Assembly (NCBI RefSeq): GCF_030817315.1
Contig: NZ_JAUSZF010000001.1
Coordinates: 2,685,001 to 2,749,000 of the forward strand
Direction of reading: 5' to 3'
Length of the DNA: 64,000 bases
Source of the DNA: Sphingomonas faeni
GTDB taxonomy: Bacteria > Pseudomonadota > Alphaproteobacteria > Sphingomonadales > Sphingomonadaceae
The translations under genes were made by a program, and so were the position numbers. Shown in pieces: positions 43,930 to 52,924 of the stretch (positions within the stretch are counted from its first letter, which is position 1; each line of letters starts with the position of its first letter). The notes under the pieces are model-generated. The model ran no database searches and was not told where the DNA came from. It worked only from the letters and a program-made list of their open reading frames with translations.

Positions 43930-44795
43930 AGCTGCATACCCTCATCGGCGAACCCTGGGCGGATTACGGCCTGATCGATTCCGGCCACGGCAAGAAGCTC
44001 GAACGCTATGGCCGCTTCCGCTTCATCCGCCCCGAACCGCAGGCGATGTGGGCGCCCGCCTCGACCGACTGGCAGGCGCAGGGCGAATTCGTCCCCGGCT
44101 CGGACGAGGACGGCGGCGGTCGCTGGGAGTTTTCCGAGCCCGTACCCCGCGAAGGCTGGACCCTCAAGTGGAACGAGGTGTCGTACACCGCGCAGACCAC
44201 CCCGTTCCGCCACCTCGGCTTCTTCCCCGACATGGCGCCGGTGTGGAGCTGGATGCGCGAGCGCGTCGCGGGGCTCGAGTCGCCCGAATGCATGAACCTG
44301 TTCGGCTATACCGGCGTCGGCACGCTGGCGATGGCGACCAAGGGAGTCCGCATGGTCCACGTCGACGCGTCGAAGAAGTCGGTCGAGGCGGCCAAGGCCA
44401 ACGCGAAACTGTCGGGCATGGCCGACGCGCCGATCCGCTGGATGACGGATGATGCGGCGAAGTTCGTCGCGCGTGAGGTGCGCCGGGGGCGGCGGTATGA
44501 CGGGATCCTGCTCGATCCGCCGAAATATGGGCGTGGGCCGGAGGGTGAGGTCTGGCGGCTGGAAGAGGACCTGCCGAAGCTGATCGCCGACTGCCGCAAG
44601 CTGCTCGACGAGAATTCCCGGTTCCTGTTCCTGACGGTGTATGCTGTGCGGATGTCGGCGCTGGCGATCGGGGAGTTGCTGAACCAGGTGTTCGGGGACC
44701 TCCCCGGCAAGGTCGAAGTGGGCGAACTTGGCGTCCGCGAAGAAGCGCGCGGTCTGACGCTCCCCACCGCAATCTGGGCTCGCTGGAGCCGCTGA
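43926..44795 (+). CDS. class I SAM-dependent methyltransferase (RlmI-like)
   Basis: A 289-residue methyltransferase resembling the catalytic half of RlmI-type rRNA cytosine-5 methyltransferases, without an evident PUA domain. SAM motif: CMNLFGYTGVGTLAMATKG, then VHVDASKKSVEAAKANA. Catalytic-type motif: YDGILLDPPKYGRG. The N-terminal beta hairpin domain is short. The substrate is uncertain; an RNA base is likely from family resemblance. Translationally coupled to thrC by a four-base overlap. Confidence 0.87.
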   Translation: MKLHTLIGEPWADYGLIDSGHGKKLERYGRFRFIRPEPQAMWAPASTDWQAQGEFVPGSDEDGGGRWEFSEPVPREGWTLKWNEVSYTAQTTPFRHLGFFPDMAPVWSWMRERVAGLESPECMNLFGYTGVGTLAMATKGVRMVHVDASKKSVEAAKANAKLSGMADAPIRWMTDDAAKFVAREVRRGRRYDGILLDPPKYGRGPEGEVWRLEEDLPKLIADCRKLLDENSRFLFLTVYAVRMSALAIGELLNQVFGDLPGKVEVGELGVREEARGLTLPTAIWARWSR

Positions 44796-44804
44796 GTCTG
44801 GCAT

Positions 44805-44910
44805 CCCCCTCCCTGGAAGGGAGGGGTTAGGGGTGGGTCGGCTTATTGGCTAATGCAAGCACCCGCACCAGACCGACCCACCCCCGGCCCCTCCCTTCCA
44901 GGGAGGGGAG
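44805..44910. repeat. palindromic element, family D copy with ccctccctggaaggg ends
   Basis: Ends cccctccctggaagggaggg and the inverse ccctcccttccagggagggg, with inner ggggtgggtcgg / ccgacccacccc. The copy at 57980-58089 shares both ends and inner arms. It lies between two convergent genes. Confidence 0.8.
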
Positions 44911-44917
44911 CAGAAGA

Positions 44918-45892
44918 TCAGCCGGGGATCTGCTGCGAGATGCAGTGGAAGCTACCGCCGCCTGTGAGGATGTGGTCCGCGCGCTGTCCGACCACCTCGC
45001 GGTCGGGGAACAGCGCCTGGATCGCCACCACCGCCGCCTCGTCGTTATCCGCGCCGTACAACGGCACCACCACCGCGGCATTGCCGATGTAGAAGTTCAT
45101 GTAGCTCGCCGGCACGATCTCCTCGTCGCGCAGCACGCGGCCCGGCGACGGGATCGTCACGACCTCCAGCCCGGCCGCGGCGGCATCGCGCGCCGCATTC
45201 TGGTACACCTGCCAGTTCGGATCGTTGTCGGTCGCCTTCGGGATCGCCACGCGCCCCTCGCCGACGAACCGCGCGAGGTTGTCGACATGGCCGTCGGTAT
45301 GGTCGTTGACCAGCCCGTCGCCCAGCCAGACCACGCGGGTGTACCCGAGGTCCGACGCAAGCCGCGCCTCGATATCGGCCTTGCTCAGCGACGGATTGCG
45401 GTTGCGATTGAGCAAGCACTGCTGGGTGGTGACGACCGTCCCGGTACCGTCGCCATCGATCGCGCCGCCTTCGAGCACCCAGTCGCACGCCTCGACGCGC
45501 TTGTGCCTGCTCGCCGCCAGCCGCTGCCCGATCGTGTCGTCGCCGGGCAGGTCGTACTTCCCGCCCCAGCCGTTGAACCGGAAGTCGCGCGCGCTGCCGT
45601 CACCGACGATGATCGGCGCGGTATCGCGCAGCCAGATGTCGCCGAACGGCTCGACCACCACCTGCGCGAACGGCGCCAGCTTCTTGGCGGTGGTCGCCGA
45701 GCCGACGTCCGCCGCAACTAGGATCACCGTCTCGCCCCGGCCCTCGGCATGCACCGCCTTGGCGAACGCGACGACCTCGTCCCGCGCTGGCTCCAGATCC
45801 TCCAGCCACAGGTCCGCATGGCTCGGAAAGCCGATCCAGACGGCCTTGTGGTGCGCCCATTCGGCAGGGGTCGAGACGGCGGATGTGGTCAC
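44918..45892 (-). CDS. aguA: agmatine deiminase
   Basis: Converts agmatine to N-carbamoylputrescine and ammonia (peptidyl-arginine deiminase family). The 324-residue protein has VWIGFPSHADLW near the start, the central LEGGAIDGDGTGTV motif with catalytic acid, then HTDGHVDNLARFV. The catalytic cysteine is near the end, in TGGGSFHCISQQIPG. I chose GTG 45892, which has GGAG nine bases upstream and lies just after the preceding gene's TAA; an ATG at 45922 would overlap that gene by 29 bp. No carbamoylputrescine amidase gene is in the window. Confidence 0.93.
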   Translation of the reverse strand: MTTSAVSTPAEWAHHKAVWIGFPSHADLWLEDLEPARDEVVAFAKAVHAEGRGETVILVAADVGSATTAKKLAPFAQVVVEPFGDIWLRDTAPIIVGDGSARDFRFNGWGGKYDLPGDDTIGQRLAASRHKRVEACDWVLEGGAIDGDGTGTVVTTQQCLLNRNRNPSLSKADIEARLASDLGYTRVVWLGDGLVNDHTDGHVDNLARFVGEGRVAIPKATDNDPNWQVYQNAARDAAAAGLEVVTIPSPGRVLRDEEIVPASYMNFYIGNAAVVVPLYGADNDEAAVVAIQALFPDREVVGQRADHILTGGGSFHCISQQIPG

Positions 45893-45893
45893 G

Positions 45894-47525
45894 TTACTTG
45901 GCTCCTGCGCGGTCGCGGTCACGAATGCCGCGGAATTCGGCGGTCTTATACCAGTTCGGCCACAGACTGGTATCGTCCGCGAGCTTCCGGCCCAGCCCGT
46001 AATAGATCGTCAGGTCCTCGACCGCGCCCGACCAGTCCCACTTCGCGTCATATTCGTCCGCAGGCTTGTGGTAGCGGTGCGCGACATAATCCTCGCGCGC
46101 GGCATGTCCCGCTGCCGTGCCGCCGACGACGAGGTCCTCGCCGCTGCCGCCATCGAGCATCGGTACGCCTAGCTTAGCGAAGCTGAAGTGATCCGACCGG
46201 TAGTAGCCGCCGCGTTCCGGGTTCGCTTCGACGCCGATCACGCGGCCCTCCGCAGCGACGAACGGCTTCACCAGATCCTCAATTTCCGATTTGCCCGCGC
46301 CAGCCAGAACGAAGTCCTTCGCCCGGCCGTCGACGTTCAACACGTCCATGTTCACCCCGCCGACGGTGTGCGCGAGCGGATAGATCGGATGCTCGGCATA
46401 GTAACGCGACCCGAGCAGCCCGGACTCCTCTGCCGTCACCGCCAGGAACGCGATCGAACGCTTGGCCGACCCCGCCTTGGCCTGCGCCTCCGCCAGCGCG
46501 ATCAGCCCGGCGACGCCGCTCGCATTGTCCGACGCACCGTTGCAGATGTCGTCGCCATCGACTGCATCGCAGCGCCCGAGATGATCCCAATGCGCCGAAT
46601 ACATCACGTAATCATTGGGCGCGGTGGTGCCCGGTAACACGCCGATGACGTTCTTCGACGCCTGACGCCGGATCGTGTTGTCGAACCCGCCGCCGAACTT
46701 CAGCCCAAGCGGCACCGCCTTGAAACCCTTCACCTTGGCCGCCGTGGCCAGCGTCGCGTAATCCTTGCCGGCGCTCGCGAACACGCGCTCCGCCGCCGGC
46801 TTCTGCATCCAGCCGACGATCTGCGACTGGTCGAGATGATCGCCCTTCTCGTCCAGCTCCAGCTGAGGTCCGGTCCAGGACGATTGAACCACCGCCCAGG
46901 GGTACGCCGCCGGCTCGGTATCATGCACGATGATCGCCGCCGCCGCGCCGTGCTTGGCGGCGTTCTCGAACTTATACGGCCAGCGTCCGTACCACGTCAT
47001 CGCCCGACCCTCGAACGGTCCCTCACGCGACATCGTCTGCCAGTCGGCGTCGTTGATCAGGATGACCACCGTCTTCCCCTTCACGTCGACGCCGGCGTAA
47101 TCGTCCCAGCCCTTTTCTGGTGCGGTGATGCCATAGCCGACGAACACCACGTCGCTGTTCGCAACGGAGGACTTCGGCGCCACGCGGTAGGTGCCTGCGA
47201 CCATGTCGGTGCGATAGGCGAGGCTGACGGGCGATTTGCCGCCGGTGAAGCTGAACGGCGCGACGTTGCCAGCCGTGATCTCGACCATCGGCACGTCCTG
47301 TGTCCACTGCCCCTTGTTGCCGGGCTTGAGACCTGCCGCCTTCATTCTCTCGACGATATACGCGACCGTCTTCGCCTCGGCGGGGGTGGTCGGCGCGCGG
47401 CCTTCATACGCGTCCGACGACAGCACCTGCGTGACGGTCTTCAACGTCTCGACCGAAATCGCCGGAGACGTCTGCGCGGACGCGGCAGTCCCGAGTAGCA
47501 ACAGAGACAGGATGGCAGCGCGCAT
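45894..47525 (-). CDS. M28 family zinc metallopeptidase, secreted
   Basis: A 543-residue peptidase with signal peptide (MRAAILSLLLLGTAASAQ), an inserted PA-type domain (about residues 130-260) and an M28 catalytic domain. Zinc ligands are visible in YSAHWDHLG, GASDNASGVAGLI (bridging Asp) and VTAEESGLLGSRYY (general-base and ligand Glu). Its specificity is probably aminopeptidase-like. I chose the ATG at 47525 because GGGGGA lies six bases upstream and this gives a normal signal peptide. It is followed by the agmatine deiminase gene in what looks like one transcript. Confidence 0.92.
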   Translation of the reverse strand: MRAAILSLLLLGTAASAQTSPAISVETLKTVTQVLSSDAYEGRAPTTPAEAKTVAYIVERMKAAGLKPGNKGQWTQDVPMVEITAGNVAPFSFTGGKSPVSLAYRTDMVAGTYRVAPKSSVANSDVVFVGYGITAPEKGWDDYAGVDVKGKTVVILINDADWQTMSREGPFEGRAMTWYGRWPYKFENAAKHGAAAAIIVHDTEPAAYPWAVVQSSWTGPQLELDEKGDHLDQSQIVGWMQKPAAERVFASAGKDYATLATAAKVKGFKAVPLGLKFGGGFDNTIRRQASKNVIGVLPGTTAPNDYVMYSAHWDHLGRCDAVDGDDICNGASDNASGVAGLIALAEAQAKAGSAKRSIAFLAVTAEESGLLGSRYYAEHPIYPLAHTVGGVNMDVLNVDGRAKDFVLAGAGKSEIEDLVKPFVAAEGRVIGVEANPERGGYYRSDHFSFAKLGVPMLDGGSGEDLVVGGTAAGHAAREDYVAHRYHKPADEYDAKWDWSGAVEDLTIYYGLGRKLADDTSLWPNWYKTAEFRGIRDRDRAGAK

Positions 47526-47599
47526 TGTCATTCCCCCGATAAGTTGCGCGCGTTTTGGCAAAGCCGGGCGCGCATGTCCACGAAGCGACACCGGGCAAC

Positions 47600-47636
47600 G
47601 AAAAAGGGCGGCCCGAATGGGACCGCCCTTTTCTGT
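47600..47636 (-). terminator. intrinsic terminator after rpsD
   Basis: On the minus strand, AAAAGGGCGGTCCC, a short loop and GGGCCGCCCTTTTT form a long stem ending in a T-run, beyond the rpsD stop. The symmetric A-run on the other side means it could also work in the plus direction. Confidence 0.75.
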
Positions 47637-47713
47637 TCCAAACCGCGCCGCGGCAAAGCCACGTCGTCGGACGGTGCCTGAGCACCGCCGGCCGGTCGAC
47701 GAATTTACTCAGC

Positions 47714-48328
47714 TTAACGCGAGTAGAATTCGACGACCAGGTTCGGTTCCATCTTCACCGGGTAAGGCACTTCGTCGAGCGTCGGAACGCGCGTGAAGGT
47801 GACCTTGGCCGCACCGTCGGGAGCGACGTAGTCGGGGATTTCGCGCTCGGCGAGGCTCTGGGCTTCCATGACCAGCGCCATTTCCTGCGCCTTCGAACCC
47901 AGCGTGATCTCGTCGCCGACGAAGCAGCGACGCGAGGCGATGTTGCACTTCACGCCGTTGACGCGGATGTGGCCGTGCGAAACGATCTGGCGTGCCGCGA
48001 AGATCGTCGGTGCGAACTTGGCGCGGTAGACGATCATGTCCAGGCGCTGCTCGAGCAGGCCGATCAGGTTCTGCGAGGTATCGCCCTTCAGACGTGCAGC
48101 CTCATGGTAGCACGCGCGGAACTGCTTCTCGGTCACGTCGCCGTAATAGCCCTTGAGCTTCTGCTTGGCGCGCAGCTGGATACCGAAGTCGCTGACCTTG
48201 CCCTTGCGGCGCTGACCGTGCTGGCCCGGGCCGTATTCGCGCTTGTTGACGGGCGACTTGGGGCGACCCCAGATGTTCTCGCCCATACGGCGATCGAGTT
48301 TGTACTTCGCGCTTTGACGCTTCGACAT
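47714..48328 (-). CDS. rpsD: 30S ribosomal protein S4
   Basis: Primary 16S rRNA-binding protein of the small subunit. The 204-residue protein starts [20 protein letters not shown] and contains [15 protein letters not shown], the [12 protein letters not shown] segment and the S4 RNA-binding domain ([15 protein letters not shown], then [14 protein letters not shown]). I chose the ATG at 48328 from the family start; the frame is open 38 codons further. It is a stand-alone rpsD, as usual in alphaproteobacteria, with its own terminator. Confidence 0.97.
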   Translation of the reverse strand: MSKRQSAKYKLDRRMGENIWGRPKSPVNKREYGPGQHGQRRKGKVSDFGIQLRAKQKLKGYYGDVTEKQFRACYHEAARLKGDTSQNLIGLLEQRLDMIVYRAKFAPTIFAARQIVSHGHIRVNGVKCNIASRRCFVGDEITLGSKAQEMALVMEAQSLAEREIPDYVAPDGAAKVTFTRVPTLDEVPYPVKMEPNLVVEFYSR

Positions 48329-48533
48329 AGTATAACCTTTGCAAATGCAAACAACGTTGGTCCCGGTATCGCTCTGCTGGTCATCGTGAGACACAAGGTC
48401 CGGACAAGGCAGGGCCACCGCTTCACCGGGGTGCAGGGCCATTGCGAAGGCGGGCGCCTAGACGGAGGGGGCGCTGGAGTCAAGCTCAGCGGTCATGCTG
48501 GACAGGGTGCGGAAGGGTCGGCAAGAGCGGCGC

Positions 48534-48833
48534 ATGACTATTCTATCCGGCGCCGATTGCATCACCATGACCGAGGTCCGCGCGGGCGTCGATGCGCTCG
48601 ACCGCGAACTGGTTGCGCTGCTTGCCCAGCGCTTCGCCTACATGGATGCCGCCGCTCGCATCAAGCCCGAGCGTGGGCATGTGCGGGATGAGGCTCGGAA
48701 GACGCAGGTGATCGAGAATGCGCGGGAGGAAGCAGTGAGATTGGGGCTGCCGGAAGCGGTGATCGCGGATCTGTGGGAGGTCTTGGTCGAAGCCTCGATC
48801 GCGTATGAGCTAGCTGCGTTCGACCGCCGCTAA
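48534..48833 (+). CDS. chorismate mutase (AroQ type)
   Basis: A 99-residue all-helical AroQ-class protein that rearranges chorismate to prephenate; some relatives (PchB) instead act as isochorismate pyruvate lyases. Features: VRAGVDALDRELVALLAQRF, the helix break AAARIKPERGHVRDEARK with active-site Lys/Arg, and VIADLWEVLVEASIAYEL. The ATG at 48534 is preferred; the frame is open 13 codons upstream. It is divergent from rpsD, about 205 bp away. Function is likely, but the PchB alternative is not excluded. Confidence 0.88.
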   Translation: MTILSGADCITMTEVRAGVDALDRELVALLAQRFAYMDAAARIKPERGHVRDEARKTQVIENAREEAVRLGLPEAVIADLWEVLVEASIAYELAAFDRR

Positions 48834-48872
48834 AACTTCCGAAAGCCCCAAACCCCACCTCGTTCACCCCAC

Positions 48873-48946
48873 CCCGTTCGTGCTGAGCGAAGTCGAAGCA
48901 CCTTCGCTTGGGGCACACCCTTCGACTTCGCTCAGGGCGAACGGAA
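48873..48946. repeat. palindromic element, family E (tgagcgaagtcgaa)
   Basis: ccgttcgtgctgagcgaagtcgaa, short core, and the inverse ttcgacttcgctcagggcga then acgg. The same arms occur at 49709-49870 (inside a reading frame) and 50190-50287. Confidence 0.8.
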
Positions 48947-48967
48947 GCTGGTGGGTCAGTCGGAAAA

Positions 48968-50152
48968 TCAGCCCCGCGGCCTCTTACCCGCCAGCGACGA
49001 CAGCACGCCGCGGAGCGTTCGGATTTCTTGGCTCGACCAGCCCGGCTTGGTCAGCAACGTGCGCAGCGTCCGCCGCGTCGACTGCATCTTGTCGGGCAGG
49101 TGAAAGAACCCTGCGCCCATCAGCATCGCGTCGAGCTGCCCGATCATCCCGTCGAGCTCCTCCTGCGGCGCGGGCGGCATGATCGGGTTGATCGACGGCT
49201 GCGACAGCTCGCGCTCGGCAGTCAGGCCCTTCGACCATTCATAGGCGACCAGGATCACCGCCTGGGCGAGGTTGAGCGAGCCGAACTCCGGATTGATCGG
49301 CACCGTGATGATCGTCCGCGCCACCGCGACGTCGTCGGTTTCTAGGCCGGAGCGCTCGGGCCCGAACAGGATCGCGGAGCGGCCGGGGGCGGCGTGGATC
49401 TCGGTCGCGGCCTGTTCGGGGGTCACGACCGGCTTGGTCACGCCGCGCTTGCGGACGGTGGTGGCGAACACCTGCGCGCAGTCGGCAGTGGCGGCGGCGA
49501 CGCTGTCGTAGACCTTCGCGTTCTGGAGAACGATGTCGGCGCCGCTGGCGGCGGGGCCGGCGGAGGGGTTTGGCCAACCGTCCCTGGGGGAGACGAGGCG
49601 CATTTCGGTGAGGCCGAAATTGAGCATGGCGCGGGCGGCTTTGCCGATGTTCTCGCCGAGTTGGGGGCGGACGAGGACAATGACCGGGGGCGCGGTTTCG
49701 TCCGCCAAGGTGCTTCGACTTCGCTCAGCACGAATGGGAGGAGGAGATGAGGGCTCGTTCCCCTGTTCCGATCGGACATGGTTCTCGCCGACCGAGGGAA
49801 TATCCTTCCCCCCTTCCGACGGGATGCCCTCCCCACCTTCCGTTCGCCCTGAGCGAAGTCGAAGGGCACGTTCCCGCGGGGGGATCGCCGCATCGTGTAG
49901 ATCCGCCCAATCCTCAAACGCGAGCGCTTCCTTCTTGCGCCGTGACCAGCCCTTGACCTGGAACTCCGCAGCGAGGGCCTCCTGTCGGCTCCCGAAATCC
50001 TGGCACCACAAGAGCGTCACTGGCCGTCGCGTCTGCGTGTATCCCGAAATCTCGCCGAGGTTATGCTGGCCGATCCTGCGCTCCAGGTTATCGGTATGTC
50101 CGGTGTAATAACTGTCGTCGGCGCAGCGCACCACATAGGCCCAAAATGTCAT
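48968..50152 (-). CDS. trmJ: fused frame: GIY-YIG domain + TrmJ-type tRNA methyltransferase
   Basis: One uninterrupted frame of 394 residues joining two proteins that are normally separate. Residues 1 to about 90 are a complete small GIY-YIG protein (FWAYVVRCADDSYYTGHT, RRPVTLLWCQDF, KGWSRRKKEAL). Residues about 150-394 are a SpoU-class methyltransferase, best matched to TrmJ (tRNA Cm32/Um32): VLVRPQLGENIGKAARAML, LVSPRDGWPNPSA, ILFGPERSGLETDDV and PINPEFGSLNLAQAV. The 50-60 residues between are encoded by a palindromic repeat. TTG 49708 would give a 246-residue TrmJ of normal length, so the methyltransferase may also be made independently. Downstream of nrdR on the same strand. Confidence 0.87.
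   Translation of the reverse strand: MTFWAYVVRCADDSYYTGHTDNLERRIGQHNLGEISGYTQTRRPVTLLWCQDFGSRQEALAAEFQVKGWSRRKKEALAFEDWADLHDAAIPPRERALRLRSGRTEGGEGIPSEGGKDIPSVGENHVRSEQGNEPSSPPPIRAERSRSTLADETAPPVIVLVRPQLGENIGKAARAMLNFGLTEMRLVSPRDGWPNPSAGPAASGADIVLQNAKVYDSVAAATADCAQVFATTVRKRGVTKPVVTPEQAATEIHAAPGRSAILFGPERSGLETDDVAVARTIITVPINPEFGSLNLAQAVILVAYEWSKGLTAERELSQPSINPIMPPAPQEELDGMIGQLDAMLMGAGFFHLPDKMQSTRRTLRTLLTKPGWSSQEIRTLRGVLSSLAGKRPRG
49709..49870. repeat. family E element read as the GIY-YIG/TrmJ linker
   Basis: Inverted arms gtgcttcgacttcgctcagc and gctgagcgaagtcgaag-like sequence (cctgagcgaagtcgaagggc) sit about 100 bp apart inside the fused frame. The encoded linker (RLRSGRTEGG ... RAERSRSTLA) is repeat-derived in both arms, as shown by SGRTE and AERSR. 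Confidence 0.75.
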
Positions 50153-50189
50153 GCTCGCGGCTTACGCGGGGGCGTGGTGTTGGGACAAG

Positions 50190-50287
50190 TCCTTCGATTT
50201 CGCTCAGGACGAACGGAAGGGGGCTGCTTCTTCTCGATAGTAAGGCAGTCTACCCACCCCGTTCGTCCTGAGCGAAGTCGAAGGACA
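50190..50287. repeat. palindromic element, family E
   Basis: ccttcgatttcgctcaggac with the inverse gttcgtcctgagcgaagtcg then aagg around a core of about 40 bp. It lies between nrdR and the GIY-YIG start. Confidence 0.8.
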
Positions 50288-50301
50288 GGTAGGTGAGCGC
50301 A

Positions 50302-50766
50302 TCACTCCGCCCGCCCGACCTCCTCGACACTTCCGGCAAAAGCCTCGAAGTCCCGCGCCTCGTTAAAATCCCGATACACGCTCGCAAACCGGATATACGC
50401 CACGGAATCGAGCCCCTTGAGCCCGTCCATCACCATCTCGCCGATCCGCTTCGACGTGACGTCGTTCTCGCCCAGCGTCTCCAGCCGCCGCTGGATCCCG
50501 CTCACCAGCTTCTCGATCCGCCCCGGCTCGATCGCGCGCTTCCTGGTCGCGATCGACAGCGACCGAAGCAGCTTCTCCCGGTCAAACGGCTCTCGCCTGC
50601 CCTCACTCTTCAACACGAACAGCTCGCGCAGTTGAATGCGCTCGAACGTCGTGAAACGCGCAGCGCAGCCTTCGCATTGGCGCCGACGCCGGATCGCCGC
50701 CCCGTCTTCGGTGGGGCGGCTGTCCTTTACCTGGCTGTCTTCATGTCCGCAGAAGGGGCAGCGCAT
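50302..50766 (-). CDS. nrdR: transcriptional repressor NrdR
   Basis: Zinc-ribbon/ATP-cone repressor of ribonucleotide reductase genes that senses ATP/dATP. The 154-residue protein starts [18 protein letters not shown], with the second zinc pair in [20 protein letters not shown], then the ATP-cone ([20 protein letters not shown]). It ends with a long helix typical of the family. Its ATG follows directly after the TGA of the small gene upstream (TGAATG), in the rpiB-glyA operon; glyA-nrdR linkage is common. Confidence 0.96.
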   Translation of the reverse strand: MRCPFCGHEDSQVKDSRPTEDGAAIRRRRQCEGCAARFTTFERIQLRELFVLKSEGRREPFDREKLLRSLSIATRKRAIEPGRIEKLVSGIQRRLETLGENDVTSKRIGEMVMDGLKGLDSVAYIRFASVYRDFNEARDFEAFAGSVEEVGRAE

Positions 50767-50946
50767 TCAGACCTTCTTCTTGCCCTTGTAATAGGCGTAG
50801 CCCGCGCCCGCGAGTGCGCCGAAGATCGGGCCGATCACCGGCACCGGGATCGCCACGACCGCGCCGAGTGCGCTCCACTTGGCCATGCTCTTGCCAAGGC
50901 CGGGGGTGCTCTTCACGTCGTTCTGAATTTCGTCGAACTTCGACAT
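50767..50946 (-). CDS. small glycine-rich membrane-associated protein
   Basis: A 59-residue protein, MSKFDEIQNDVKSTPGLGKS, then a hydrophobic Gly/Ala/Pro-rich stretch (ALGAVVAIPVPVIGPIFGAL, then AGAGYAYYKG) and a basic KKKV end. Likely one hydrophobic hairpin or glycine-zipper-like segment. AGGA lies nine bases before the ATG. It starts 4 bp after the glyA stop, and its TGA abuts the nrdR ATG, so it is cotranscribed. I do not know its function. Confidence 0.8.
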   Translation of the reverse strand: MSKFDEIQNDVKSTPGLGKSMAKWSALGAVVAIPVPVIGPIFGALAGAGYAYYKGKKKV

Positions 50947-50950
50947 GGCA

Positions 50951-52261
50951 TCATCCTTGATAGATCGGGAAGCGCGCGCACAGGGCCCGCACGCGAGTCC
51001 GAACGTCCGCCTCGACGTCCGGGTCCCCATGCTCGCCCTTTTTCGCAAGGCCGTCCAGCACGTCGGCGACCATGTTGCCGATCTCGCGGAACTCCGCCGG
51101 GCCGAAGCCACGCGTCGTACCCGCGGGCGAGCCGACGCGGATGCCGCTGGTCTTGACCGGCGGCAGCGGATCGTTGGGGATGCCGTTCTTGTTGCAGGTG
51201 ATGCCTGCACGCTCCAGCGCCTCGTCCGCATCGCGCCCGGTGATGCCGAGCGGCGTGAGGTCGATCAGCGCCAGATGCGTGTCGGTGCCGCCTGAAACGA
51301 CATCCGAGCCGCGCTCCTTGAGCGTCGCCGCCAGCACCTTCGCGTTTTCGACGACCGCCGCGATGTAGCTCTTGAAGTCGGGCTGCAGCGCCTCGCCGAA
51401 CGCGACCGCCTTCGCGGCGATCACGTGCATCAGCGGCCCGCCCTGAAGCCCTGGGAACACCGCAGAGTTGAACTTCTTCGCCAGCGCCTCGTCGTTGGTC
51501 ATGATCATGCCGCCGCGCGGCCCACGCAGCGTCTTGTGCGTGGTGGTCGTCACGACATGCGCGTGGCCAAACGGCGTCGGGTGCAGCCCAGCCGCGACGA
51601 TCCCGGCGAAATGCGCCATGTCGACCATGAAATACGCGCCGACCTTGTCCGCGATCGCGCGGAAGCGCGCGAAGTCGATCGTCCGCGGATAGGCAGAGCC
51701 GCCCGCAATGATCAGCTTGGGCTGATGCTCGACCGCCAGCGCCTCGACTTGGTCATAGTCGATCAGGTGCGTGGTCGCATCGACACCGTATTGAATGGCG
51801 TTGAACCACTTGCCCGACATCGCCGGTTTCGCGCCATGCGTCAGGTGGCCGCCCGCATCCAGGCTCATGCCGAGGATCGTGTCGCCCGGCTTCACCAGCG
51901 CGAGCATCACCGCGCCGTTCGCCTGCGCGCCCGAATGCGGCTGGACGTTGACGAACCCGCAGCCGAAGATCTGCTTGGCACGCTCGATCGCGAGCGTCTC
52001 GACCACGTCCGACGGTGCGCAGCCCTGGTAATAGCGCTTGCCCGGATAGCCCTCGGCATATTTATTCGTGAACACCGACCCCTGCGCCTCGAGCACTGCC
52101 TTCGAGACGATGTTCTCGCTCGCGATCAGCTCGATCTGCGTCTGCTCGCGTTCGAGTTCGGCCTCGACGCCGGCGAACACGGCGGCATCCGCATCGGCGA
52201 GAGTGCGCGTGAAGAATCCGTCCGGCTGGACGTCGTGGAGATCGCGGGGCTGGGTGCTCAT
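50951..52261 (-). CDS. glyA: serine hydroxymethyltransferase
   Basis: PLP enzyme converting serine and tetrahydrofolate to glycine and 5,10-methylene-THF. The 436-residue protein has [20 protein letters not shown] near the start, [15 protein letters not shown], the PLP lysine in [15 protein letters not shown] and the C-terminal [17 protein letters not shown] chose the ATG at 52261 ([10 protein letters not shown]), which overlaps the rpiB stop by ATGA; the frame is open 26 codons upstream. Confidence 0.97.
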   Translation of the reverse strand: MSTQPRDLHDVQPDGFFTRTLADADAAVFAGVEAELEREQTQIELIASENIVSKAVLEAQGSVFTNKYAEGYPGKRYYQGCAPSDVVETLAIERAKQIFGCGFVNVQPHSGAQANGAVMLALVKPGDTILGMSLDAGGHLTHGAKPAMSGKWFNAIQYGVDATTHLIDYDQVEALAVEHQPKLIIAGGSAYPRTIDFARFRAIADKVGAYFMVDMAHFAGIVAAGLHPTPFGHAHVVTTTTHKTLRGPRGGMIMTNDEALAKKFNSAVFPGLQGGPLMHVIAAKAVAFGEALQPDFKSYIAAVVENAKVLAATLKERGSDVVSGGTDTHLALIDLTPLGITGRDADEALERAGITCNKNGIPNDPLPPVKTSGIRVGSPAGTTRGFGPAEFREIGNMVADVLDGLAKKGEHGDPDVEADVRTRVRALCARFPIYQG

Positions 52262-52692
52262 GCGGGGACCTTTAGCTTGTCGACACGGAGTTGATGACGG
52301 CCGCCGGCGAAATCGGCGGTGAGGAACGCTTCGACGCACGCCTTGGCCATTTCCTCGCCGATCAGGCGGGCGCCCATCGCAATGGCGTTGGCGTCGTTAT
52401 GCACGCGGGCGAGGCTCGCCGACAGCGGTTCGGACACGAGCGCGCAGCGGCAGGCGAGGTTCCGGTTGGCGGCGATCGAAATGCCGATCCCAGAACCGCA
52501 CAGTGCGATGCCCCGTTCCGCGCTACCATCGGCGATCGCGGACGCGAGCTTGTACCCGTAATCGGGATAGTCGACGCTGGCTGTGCCCTCCGGCCCGAGA
52601 TCGAGCACGTCATGCCCTGCTTCGCGCAGCCAAGCGGCGAGCACCGCTTTCAACGAAACGGCGGCGTGATCGGACGCGATGGCGATGCGCAC
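52258..52692 (-). CDS. rpiB: ribose 5-phosphate isomerase B
   Basis: Interconverts ribose 5-phosphate and ribulose 5-phosphate. The 144-residue protein begins [19 protein letters not shown] and has [16 protein letters not shown], the active-site loop [18 protein letters not shown] with the catalytic Cys, and [16 protein letters not shown] chose GTG 52692 with AGGA nine bases upstream, which matches the family start. It heads the rpiB-glyA-small protein-nrdR series. Confidence 0.95.
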   Translation of the reverse strand: MRIAIASDHAAVSLKAVLAAWLREAGHDVLDLGPEGTASVDYPDYGYKLASAIADGSAERGIALCGSGIGISIAANRNLACRCALVSEPLSASLARVHNDANAIAMGARLIGEEMAKACVEAFLTADFAGGRHQLRVDKLKVPA

Positions 52693-52777
52693 CTGGCGTA
52701 ATCCTGTGGCGGGAGATCGGGTGCCCAGCCCCTTACCGACCCGAGCACGGATTTGCCACACCTGTTCGCTGCTGCTT

Positions 52778-52869
52778 CGTCATCCTGGTGAAAGTCAGGA
52801 CCCGGGGTAACCCAGGGCAACGTAGCGCATTACCGGTGGCTCTGGGTCCTGACTTTCGTCAGGATGACG
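52778..52869. repeat. palindromic intergenic element, family B copy 3
   Basis: cgtcatcctggtgaaagtca, inner ggacccggggtaa / ggctctgggtcc, and ctgactttcgtcaggatgac at the far end. It sits between divergent genes (rpiB and the lipoprotein gene). Confidence 0.75.
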
Positions 52870-52924
52870 CGCTAAGATGAAAGATCGAGATCTGCGCTAA
52901 ATGCCGACCGTGAAGGAGACATCC

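Noticed and set aside
44918-45922. ATG 45922 as the start of agmatine deiminase
   Set aside because: It would overlap the preceding gene by 29 bp and lacks a ribosome site, whereas GTG 45892 has GGAG at proper spacing and sits just after the upstream stop.
48873-50287. Cluster of repeated palindromes considered as a CRISPR array
   Set aside because: Copies are inverted pairs, unevenly spaced, with no uniform spacers and no cas genes nearby.
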